In this document: in pieces, positions 27,037-34,378 of the stretch
Position numbering within the stretch: position 1 is the stretch's first letter
Layout: every line of letters begins with the position of its first letter
From: Opitutia bacterium
GTDB lineage: Bacteria > Verrucomicrobiota > Verrucomicrobiia > Opitutales > Opitutaceae
DNA: 64,000 bases
NCBI GenBank assembly: GCA_016187945.1
Contig: JACPIT010000005.1
Location: forward strand, 434,001 to 498,000
Direction: 5' to 3'
Program-made: the position numbers and the translations under genes
Notes under the pieces: model-generated
Databases searched by the model: none
Told to the model about the DNA's origin: nothing
What the model saw: only the letters and a program-made list of their open reading frames with translations

Positions 27037-27945
27037 CCCGCCAACACGCCCGACCTGCGCAAACTCGTCTCGAAGCTCCCGCAGCCGAACTTCCAGCTCC
27101 TCGGCCGCCGCCCTGCGCCGCTCCCGCTGCCGGCGAACATCGTCTGCTTCCAGCGCCAGCGTGCCGACGAGTTGAACAAGCCGCGTCGCGGTCGCGCGCT
27201 GCATCATCGCTTCGTGCTCATCTGCGCGCTGCGCACGGCGGTGACGGTCTGCGTCGACGACCGCAACATCCGCCTCGACGCCGGCGAGGCGCTGCTGGTG
27301 TTTCCGTTTCAATTTCACCACTACGTCGACCCGCAGCGCGAGGACATCGCGTGGCTATTCGTGACCTTCGAGCTGGGCGACGCCGAGCCGCTCGCAGCGT
27401 TGCGTTTCCGGCCGTTTGGGCTCTCCGGGGCGTTGCGGGCGCTCGCGGCGGAGCTCGTCGAAGCCTACGAGACCGAGCGGACGGAGGAGCTGCCGGTGCT
27501 GCTGCTCGCGCTGCTCCTCGCGCGCATCCGGCGCCTCAAGCACGCCACGCCGCACCACGCGCCGCCGCCGGCGCCGGAGCCGGAGCAGGGGCTGATGCTT
27601 CGCATCAACCAGATCGCCCAGCGCAGCGGCGCGCCGCCGAGCATCAAGGAACTGGCTCGCGCGCTCGGCATCAGCTCGAGCCACCTGCGCGCGCGGTTTC
27701 GCGCGTCGTGCGGCGTGAGCATCGGGCGGCACCTGCGGCGGCTGCGACTCGAGCAAGCGTGCGGTTTGCTGCGCCTCGGCCCGCAGCGCGTTTCCGAGAT
27801 CGCGGAGCAATGCGGGTTTGGATCGATCTACAGTTTCTCGCGCGCGTTCCGCCTCGCCTACGGCATCTCGCCGCTGGCCTTCCGCCACAGCGGACGAAAA
27901 AACCCGACGCTCACGGGCCGCAGCCGCGTGCGGAAACGCCGGTAG
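27031..27945 (+). CDS. AraC-family transcriptional regulator with N-terminal cupin-type domain
   Basis: 304 residues. The N-terminal half has a cupin-like sensing region (RRGRALHHRFVLICAL, IRLDAGEALLVFPFQFHHYVD). The C-terminal 90 residues are the two-HTH AraC domain: IKELARALGISSSHLRARF and VSEIAEQCGFGSIYSFSRAFRLAYGISPLAF. The ATG at 27031 is preferred over a TTG at 27022. Its start codon abuts a direct-repeat motif that also occurs upstream of both nearby TonB receptors, so it is the obvious candidate regulator. The stop codon TAG belongs to a GTAGGGCG repeat. Confidence 0.88.
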   Translation: MPPANTPDLRKLVSKLPQPNFQLLGRRPAPLPLPANIVCFQRQRADELNKPRRGRALHHRFVLICALRTAVTVCVDDRNIRLDAGEALLVFPFQFHHYVDPQREDIAWLFVTFELGDAEPLAALRFRPFGLSGALRALAAELVEAYETERTEELPVLLLALLLARIRRLKHATPHHAPPPAPEPEQGLMLRINQIAQRSGAPPSIKELARALGISSSHLRARFRASCGVSIGRHLRRLRLEQACGLLRLGPQRVSEIAEQCGFGSIYSFSRAFRLAYGISPLAFRHSGRKNPTLTGRSRVRKRR

Positions 27946-28023
27946 GGCGCCGCCGTCACACGCTCGCGGCAGTCGCCGACCGGCGGTGACGATCTGCAAG
28001 GTGCGCCGCCGTTCGCGTGCGGG

Positions 28024-28085
28024 GTAGCGGAATTCGTGAGAATTTCGCCGGTCGTTGCTCGCGAAAGCCTCACGGCTTCCGCTAC
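28024..28085. repeat. REP-like pair, family D
   Basis: Left arm: GTAG, then CGGAATTC-gtga-GAATTTCG. Right arm on the other strand: GTAG, then CGGAAGCC-gtga-GGCTTTCG. Stem bases change in a compensatory way (A-T pairs to G-C pairs) while the loop stays gtga. The remainder of 27946-28173 holds only a partial GTAGGGCG arm. Confidence 0.8.
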
Positions 28086-28173
28086 GCGGCAAAAATCCTC
28101 CGCGAGCGGCGCCGCGCGTCATCCGCGCCTTCGCGCTTGGCGTGACCGCACGACGTTGCGCTAGGCTGCGGGC

Positions 28174-29460
28174 GTGGAGGACTCTCGTTCGCAGGCGAAT
28201 TCGATTTCGGTGCTGACACTTGGCGTCGGCGCTTTCGCGCACAGCGCCGGCGGCGTGCTGGCGGACAATGGCGCGCGCGTCGCGACCTATCTGACGCGCG
28301 CCTACGCGCATTTTCCGCCGTCGCTCGTCGGGCCGACGTTCGACCAGGCGCAGCATCCGTCGCCGCTGCCACTGCTGCGCGAGCGCGGCGTGCAGCTCGT
28401 GCTCCCGCAGTCGATCGACTGGGCGCGCGCGCCGTGGGCGGACGAGATGCTGGCGTCGGGCGCCGGCATTCTCTCGCCGACGGGCGAGGGGATGCGCATC
28501 GAGCGCGAGCGGGATTTCGCGCGCGAGCTCTGTGCGCGTTTCGGCGTGCCGTTCCCGCGCGCGCACGTCGCGGCGACTCGCGCGGAGGCCGAGGTGATTC
28601 TCGCGCGCGACCGCCGGCCGTTCGTGATCAAGAACCCGCTCTGCTCGCCCAACAGCCCGATCCACACGATCGTCTGCGAAACGGTCGAGGAGACGCGGGC
28701 GTGGCTGCAACACGTCAACGATGCCGAGGGCGTTTTTCTCCAGGAATACGCGGGCCGCGCCGAAGCCGGGCACATCGCGCTCGTGAGCGGGGGCGAGATC
28801 GTTTCGCTCGTCACGAACCAGGAATACAAGCGCGCCTTCGCCGGCAATCTCGGCATCGTGGCCGGCGCGCCGCTCGGCGGCATCGTCGAGCGCGACGAGC
28901 GTGACCGCTACGGCCTCGCGCGCGAGCTGCTGCATCCGTTGCGACCATGGTTCCGCGAGGTCGGTTTCCACGGCCCGATCCAAGTCACCGCCGCACACCA
29001 CGAGGGCCGCTGGCAAGTGCTCGAATACAACATCCGCATCGGCGTCACCTCCGGCGCGATGATCCTGCGCATGCTGACGAATCCGCTCGAGACGCTGCTC
29101 GCCGCCACGCGCAACCAGCCGCTCGCGCCGCGCTGGCGCGACGGCATGGCGTTCGGCGCGTCGGTGACGCTCGCGGGCTACGGTTATCCGTTCACGCAGA
29201 TCGTCGGTCCGCCGATGCCGATCGAAACCGACGCTGCGCCCGACGGCCGCACGTGCGACCTCTGGTGGAACGAAGTCGGTCGCGCGCCCGACGGCCGCCT
29301 GCTCGCGCTCGGCCACCGGCTCGCGGACGCGGTCGGTTACGGCGCGGACTTGCCGACCGCCCTCGCGCGCGCCTACGCGGCGATCCGCCGCGTGCGCACG
29401 ACCGGCAGCTACTACCGCAACGACGTCGGCCAGTCGCTCTGGCCGCCGGGGAATGTGTGA
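28174..29460 (+). CDS. PurD-like ATP-grasp protein
   Basis: 428 residues from a GTG. The ATP-grasp core resembles phosphoribosylamine-glycine ligase (PurD): ERERDFARELCARFGVPFPRAH, FVIKNPLCSPNSP, FLQEYAGRAEAGHIALVSGG, and LEYNIRIGVTSGAMILRML in the metal-binding position. The N-terminal segment (VLTLGVGAFAHSAGGVLADNG) differs from the G-G-R-E-H-A motif of true PurD, which suggests a different acceptor substrate. Databases would probably label it PurD. It lies 177 bp before alanine racemase, so an amino-acid or peptide ligase role is possible. Its function is unproven. Confidence 0.7.
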   Translation: MEDSRSQANSISVLTLGVGAFAHSAGGVLADNGARVATYLTRAYAHFPPSLVGPTFDQAQHPSPLPLLRERGVQLVLPQSIDWARAPWADEMLASGAGILSPTGEGMRIERERDFARELCARFGVPFPRAHVAATRAEAEVILARDRRPFVIKNPLCSPNSPIHTIVCETVEETRAWLQHVNDAEGVFLQEYAGRAEAGHIALVSGGEIVSLVTNQEYKRAFAGNLGIVAGAPLGGIVERDERDRYGLARELLHPLRPWFREVGFHGPIQVTAAHHEGRWQVLEYNIRIGVTSGAMILRMLTNPLETLLAATRNQPLAPRWRDGMAFGASVTLAGYGYPFTQIVGPPMPIETDAAPDGRTCDLWWNEVGRAPDGRLLALGHRLADAVGYGADLPTALARAYAAIRRVRTTGSYYRNDVGQSLWPPGNV

Positions 29461-29480
29461 TGATGAGCGCGACGACGTTG

Positions 29481-29602
29481 ACCACAGAACACACAGAATC
29501 AGCTTCCTGCTCGGCTGAATCTCGAAGGCTGCGAAGCAAAGTTGCAGCCGAGGTGACGAGGCTGCTGCGGCTCCGGCCTGGCCCTTCCGTGTGTTCTGTG
29601 GT
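29481..29602. repeat. Long intergenic palindrome ('accacagaacacac' type)
   Basis: ACCACAGAACACAC (29481-29494) and its exact reverse complement GTGTGTTCTGTGGT (29589-29602) enclose about 95 bp. It fills the gap between the PurD-like gene and alr. Confidence 0.7.
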
Positions 29603-29637
29603 TCTTCTCTCTGGAAGGCGCCGGTCTGCTTCTCCGC

Positions 29638-30810
29638 ATGAACTCGCCTGAAGATTCCGTTGCTCCGTCCGGCTTCGCCGCCGCGCTCGCGCTGCGCCCC
29701 GCGTGGGTCGAGATCGACGTTGCGCAATGGCGGCGGAACTGGGCGCTCATCCGCGCGGAGATGCCCCACGGACTCGGCTTCATCGCCGTCGTGAAAGACG
29801 ACGCCTACGGCCACGGCATGCTCATCGCGGCGCGACTCGCGTTTGAACACGGCGCGCTCGCGCTCGCGGTCCCGACGCTCGCCGAAGCGGTCGCGTTGCG
29901 CGAGGCCGGCCTCGATGCACCGATCCTCCTCCTCGGCCCGCGGCATCCCAGCGAACTCGACCTCTGCGTGCGCCACGCGCTCACCTGCACGATCGCGGAG
30001 GAGGCCGACATCGCGCCGCTCGCGAGCGCCGCGGCGCGCGCCGGACGGCAGGCCGCCGTTCACCTCAAGATCAACACCGGCATGAACCGCTACGGCGTCG
30101 CGCCGGAGAACGCCGTCGCGCTCGCTCATGCGATTCTTGCCGAGCCGGCGCTGCGGCTCGAGGGCGTGTTCAGCCACTTCGCGCAATCGGACGAGCGCGA
30201 CAAGACGTTCGCGGACGTGCAACTCGAGCGCTTCCGCTCCGCGCTCGCGCAACTCGCCGCCGCGGGCGTGCGCGTGCCCCGGCGGCATCTCTGCAACAGC
30301 GGCGGCTACCTCGATCTGCCGCGCGCGCATTTCGACGCCGTGCGCCTCGGCATCCTGCCGCTCGGCGTTTATCCGTCGCAGGTCTGCCGCCGCATCCCTG
30401 GGCTCGCGCCGGTGCTCTCGGTGAAGGCGCGCATCGCCGCGCTCCAGTCGCTCGCGCCGGGCGAGCACGTCGGCTACGGCATGCGCTTCACGGCGGCGAC
30501 GCCGCGGCGCATCGCCGTGCTGCCGCTCGGCTACGGCGACGGTTTCCCGCGCGTGCGCAACGAGGGCGACGTGCTTCTCCGCGGCCGCCGCGCGCCGATC
30601 GTGGGCGGCGTTTCGATGGATGCCCTCTTTGTCGACGTGACCGACGTGCCCGGCGTGGAACGCGGGGACGTGGCGACGCTGCTCGGCCGCGACGGCGCGG
30701 AGGAAATCACCGCGCACGACCTCGCCGCGCTCAAGCGCTCCGTGAGCTACGATCTGCTCTGCGCCTGGCGCGCCCGCCTGCCGCGGCACATGAGTCGCGC
30801 GTCCGGTTGA
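29638..30810 (+). CDS. alr: Alanine racemase
   Basis: 390 residues, PLP-dependent fold type III. The PLP lysine lies in V-V-K-D-D-A-Y-G-H-G (most homologues have K-A-N-A-Y-G-H-G). The catalytic tyrosine is in GEHVGYGMRF, and KINTGMNRYGV and LPLGYGDGFPR are family motifs. It converts L-Ala to D-Ala for murein synthesis in the cytosol. Its presence beside D-amino-acid and murein genes fits the local theme. The ATG at 29638 is the only good start. Confidence 0.94.
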   Translation: MNSPEDSVAPSGFAAALALRPAWVEIDVAQWRRNWALIRAEMPHGLGFIAVVKDDAYGHGMLIAARLAFEHGALALAVPTLAEAVALREAGLDAPILLLGPRHPSELDLCVRHALTCTIAEEADIAPLASAAARAGRQAAVHLKINTGMNRYGVAPENAVALAHAILAEPALRLEGVFSHFAQSDERDKTFADVQLERFRSALAQLAAAGVRVPRRHLCNSGGYLDLPRAHFDAVRLGILPLGVYPSQVCRRIPGLAPVLSVKARIAALQSLAPGEHVGYGMRFTAATPRRIAVLPLGYGDGFPRVRNEGDVLLRGRRAPIVGGVSMDALFVDVTDVPGVERGDVATLLGRDGAEEITAHDLAALKRSVSYDLLCAWRARLPRHMSRASG

Positions 30811-30913
30811 AGCGAAGCGGCAGATTCGGCGCGTTGCTCCGATATTTTCCAACCGGGCGCGCCTCGCGGCGCGAACATGCCGTGCCTCAGCCGGCAAAAT
30901 GGGGAATTTTTCC

Positions 30914-30955
30914 CATTGTCGAAAATGACGAACTTTTTGACGAAAATGATATGGT
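30914..30955 (+). promoter_or_regulatory. Direct-repeat operator candidate S2 upstream of TonB receptor 1
   Basis: GACGAA at 30927-30932 and 30939-30944, separated by cttttt, preceded by GTCGAAAAT and followed by aatgat. It ends 149 bp before the receptor start and shares about 30 of 35 positions with S1 and S3. Confidence 0.65.
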
Positions 30956-31103
30956 CTTTCGCGCTTCCCCTCTGAAATCGAGAAGCGTGAAAAAACAGGG
31001 AAAGAATTCTGCTTGGAGCCTTCGGCGCTACGTTCTTAAGGACCAGACCAGTTCGGTCGCTTTACCCTCCAACACCTAACCACCGGCCGAACTCCTGCAC
31101 ACC

Positions 31104-34103
31104 ATGAGTAAACTGCACGTGAGTTCTCCTCCGTTCTCCGGGCTTTGGCGCATGCTCTTTTGCGCCATCGCCATTTTCGCGACCTCGGGCCTCGCGGTCT
31201 TCGCCGCCGATACCGCGCGAGTGACCGGCACGGTTGTCAGCAAAAGCACCGGCAACGCCCTGCAAGGCGCGCAGGTGACCGTCGCGGGACGTTCCGCCTT
31301 CACGGACGAGAGCGGACGTTTCACGATCTTCGACGTTCCGGTCGGCAACGCCCAAGTCACGGCGTCCTACTCGGGCTTCAAAGACATTACGCAGGAGGCC
31401 GCGGTCTCGTCGTCCGGCCTGGCCGATTTCACGCTGACGCTCGAGACCGCCGACGTTTTAACCCTCGCACCGTTTACGGTGCAGTCGGTCAAGGAAGGCC
31501 AGGCCCTCTCCGTCACCGAGCAGCGCAACGCCGGTAACATCAAAACGGTGGTCTCCCTCGATGAGTGGGGCGTCCTCCCGACCCAGAACGTCGGCGAGCT
31601 TGCCGCGCGCCTGCCCGGCGTCACGTTCACCACCGACGAGGACGATCTGATCTTCAACATCTCGATCCGCGGCCAGCCCGACAGCTACACCCGCCTCAAC
31701 ATCGATGGAATGTCAGCGACCGGTGTTTCCGGCGTGGGCCGCACGGCCACGCTGCACTCGTTCTCGGCTTCCAATTACGAGGCGATCGAGATCGTCGCCG
31801 CGCAAACGCCCGACAAGCGCGCCGATTCCCTCGGCGGCCAGGTCAATCTTCGCACCCGCTCGCCGCTCGCGATGAAGGAAAAGCGCCGCATCACCTACAA
31901 CTTTAACGGTCGATACTTTCCCTCGTGGTCGAAACGCAACGTCCCGCTTTCCGATCATCCGCTCCATCCCGACTTGAGCGTCGGCTACACCGAAATTTTC
32001 GATGTGTTCGGTGGCAAACGCAATCTCGGCATCGCGATCAACGCCTCGTATCAGGAGGTGGTCAACCAGATCGACTACGACTTCCTCCAGTATCAAAACA
32101 TCGCCGACCCGGTTGCATATTTCCACGACTACGACAAGCGCTCGGGCATCAATCACCGGTTCATCCAGGGCTTCTCCGCGCGCGCCGATTATCGCGTGAC
32201 GGACAACACCACTGCCTCGCTCACGTTCATCTACAACGCCGGCTACGAACCCTACTACGATCGCGTCCGCGTCAATCCCTTCGGCACGCGCACGATCTAC
32301 AACGGCAGCACCGGCCTTGTCCTGCCCGGCTACACCGCCAACCGCACCGAGATCCGCCAGGCCGCCGGCACCCGCTTCGACGTCGAGACCTGGAACTTCT
32401 CCTTCGTTTCCAAGAATCCCACCGGCACACTTCGCTTCGAGCACGACTGGGACCGCCTCAAGGTCGACCACGCCTACCGCTGGTCCATGACCCGTTGGCA
32501 TTCCGGCCACGGTCTCGATGGCCAAGGCGGCCAATACGTCTCGCGCCTCAACGCCCCGCTCGGCTTCATCCTCGATAACTCCGATCTCGACGGCAAGGTC
32601 TTCACCCAGACCGGTGGTCCGTCCGTGTGGGACATCAACAGCTACACGCCGATTCTGCTGACCAACGCCAACACGACGACCATCCCGGTCCCCCAGACCT
32701 CCCGCAGCTTCGTCCAGCGCGACACCGTCACCAAGACCAACGAGGTCACTGGCACCATCAACGCACAATACCAGTTCGACACGAAATACCCGCTATCCCT
32801 GAAAGTCGGCCTCGACTCACAGAATCGTCGCGTGAACAGCTACCAAGTCAGCCCGCGCCGCTGGTATGGCGTTATCGGATCGGTCCTCAACACCGACCTC
32901 ATGCCGCTCAGCGAATTCGAGGTTCAAAACGGCACCGGCGGCCAGCGCGTCGCAGCGTTCAAGCCGTCTGCCGTCAGCAACACCCTCAGCAATTCCGCGC
33001 TCTGGTATGAGGACGTGAATTTCAACGCCACCGCACCCTATATCGGCCGGCGCATCCTCGAGGAGGGCGTGGATTCCGCCTACATCCAGGCGGATGCCCG
33101 TTTCGGCAAGCTCCGTCTCGTCGGCGGCGTCCGCAACGAAAGCGTCAAGACTGAGACCTTCACCTACTTCCGCGCCCGCTCGACCCTGATCTCCGACCAA
33201 CCCGACCACTACAAGCGCGCCGCGATGGACTACAACGCCAACATCCTTGACGGCAAATACTCGAAGTCGTTCCCGAGTGTGCACTTCACCTACGATATCA
33301 CGCCCAACCTGAAACTCCGTGGTGGCTGGGCCAAGACCTACGGCCGCCCGCTCCTCGCTCAGATGATTCCCGGCGTCACGGCCAACGACGCCACCCAAAG
33401 CGTCACCATCGGCAATCCCTCGCTCCTGCCGCAGCTCGGCGAAGGTTACGACCTCAAGCTCGATTACTACTTCAAGAACTCCGGCAAGCTCACTGCCGGC
33501 GTCTTCAAGAAGACGATCACTGACTACATCGGCTCCGCTCGCACGGTCGACCTCACCGTTCCCAGCGGTCCCGACAACGGCTTCGACGGACTCTACGGCG
33601 GCTACATCATCTCCCAGTCCATCAACCTCGGCGACGCCAAGATCGAGGGCATCGAGATCGATTACAGCCAACGCCTCTCGATGCTCCCTGGAGCGCTCAA
33701 AGGACTCACGATCTCCGCCAACTACACCTACCAGCGCACGGAAGGTAATTTTGGCGGCACCACGCCCCTCAACACCGATCAGGTGGCCGGGTTCGTCCCG
33801 CGCCTCTTCAACGCCCGCGTGCTGTATAACTACAAGAAATTCGGCGCCTCCTTCGACGCCAACTTCAAGGGCGCCTACCTCGTCGCTTATAGCACGACTG
33901 CCGGTGCGAGTCGTTTTCAGGCCGACCTCCTCCGCTACAACGTCGGCTTCTCGTGGCGCTATCGTCCCGAGGCCACCTTTTTCCTGAACTTCGACAACAT
34001 TACCGAGGAAGGCCCCGAGCAGTATTTCTATACGCCGAGTCGCATCAGCCAGCGCCTCATTGCCCCGACAGCGATCAAATTCGGCGTCACCGGCACGTTC
34101 TGA
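31104..34103 (+). CDS. TonB-dependent receptor with N-terminal carboxypeptidase-regulatory-like domain
   Basis: 999 residues. A signal peptide (about 15-35, ending A-V-F-A-A) is followed by a carboxypeptidase-D regulatory-like beta-sandwich (ARVTGTVVSKSTGNALQGAQV, about 38-115). A plug domain has VGELAARLPGVTF and an S-I-R-G motif. A 22-strand barrel ends in F-G-V-T-G-T-F with the C-terminal aromatic residue needed for outer-membrane insertion. It imports a ligand across the outer membrane with TonB-ExbBD energy. The ligand is unknown. No SusD partner is adjacent. The S2 motif lies upstream. Confidence 0.92.
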   Translation: MSKLHVSSPPFSGLWRMLFCAIAIFATSGLAVFAADTARVTGTVVSKSTGNALQGAQVTVAGRSAFTDESGRFTIFDVPVGNAQVTASYSGFKDITQEAAVSSSGLADFTLTLETADVLTLAPFTVQSVKEGQALSVTEQRNAGNIKTVVSLDEWGVLPTQNVGELAARLPGVTFTTDEDDLIFNISIRGQPDSYTRLNIDGMSATGVSGVGRTATLHSFSASNYEAIEIVAAQTPDKRADSLGGQVNLRTRSPLAMKEKRRITYNFNGRYFPSWSKRNVPLSDHPLHPDLSVGYTEIFDVFGGKRNLGIAINASYQEVVNQIDYDFLQYQNIADPVAYFHDYDKRSGINHRFIQGFSARADYRVTDNTTASLTFIYNAGYEPYYDRVRVNPFGTRTIYNGSTGLVLPGYTANRTEIRQAAGTRFDVETWNFSFVSKNPTGTLRFEHDWDRLKVDHAYRWSMTRWHSGHGLDGQGGQYVSRLNAPLGFILDNSDLDGKVFTQTGGPSVWDINSYTPILLTNANTTTIPVPQTSRSFVQRDTVTKTNEVTGTINAQYQFDTKYPLSLKVGLDSQNRRVNSYQVSPRRWYGVIGSVLNTDLMPLSEFEVQNGTGGQRVAAFKPSAVSNTLSNSALWYEDVNFNATAPYIGRRILEEGVDSAYIQADARFGKLRLVGGVRNESVKTETFTYFRARSTLISDQPDHYKRAAMDYNANILDGKYSKSFPSVHFTYDITPNLKLRGGWAKTYGRPLLAQMIPGVTANDATQSVTIGNPSLLPQLGEGYDLKLDYYFKNSGKLTAGVFKKTITDYIGSARTVDLTVPSGPDNGFDGLYGGYIISQSINLGDAKIEGIEIDYSQRLSMLPGALKGLTISANYTYQRTEGNFGGTTPLNTDQVAGFVPRLFNARVLYNYKKFGASFDANFKGAYLVAYSTTAGASRFQADLLRYNVGFSWRYRPEATFFLNFDNITEEGPEQYFYTPSRISQRLIAPTAIKFGVTGTF

Positions 34104-34156
34104 CGCGCCGCGTCTTTCTTTGCGCGCGCACCTGGGTTCCCCGGGTGCGCGCGTTG

Positions 34157-34195
34157 CATTGTCGGAAACGACGAACTTTTTGGCCAAAACGCCAA
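34157..34195 (+). promoter_or_regulatory. Direct-repeat operator candidate S3 upstream of TonB receptor 2
   Basis: GACGAA at 34170-34175, then cttttt, then the variant half-site GGCCAA at 34182-34187; the preceding GTCGGAAAC matches S2. It ends 184 bp before the receptor start. Confidence 0.6.
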
Positions 34196-34378
34196 CGTGT
34201 GCGGCGCGTTGGCTCGGACGTCATTGGGGTGGCCGAAAGGCGAAACTAATCTTCTTGGACGCCTCGCGCGTTGGACTAGACACGACCCCGACCCCCGGTG
34301 GACAAGCCTGAACACCTTGGCCCGGTTCTTGCGCACACTCACCTCCGCAAGAGCTACAGCACACAAAAATCCAGACCT

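Noticed and set aside
27355-30897. Very long open frame (1180 codons) on the minus strand
   Set aside because: It is the antisense shadow of the PurD-like and alr genes plus part of the AraC gene, which have clear family motifs. Its translation is Arg/Ala/His-rich without any domain. GC-rich codon use produces such frames.
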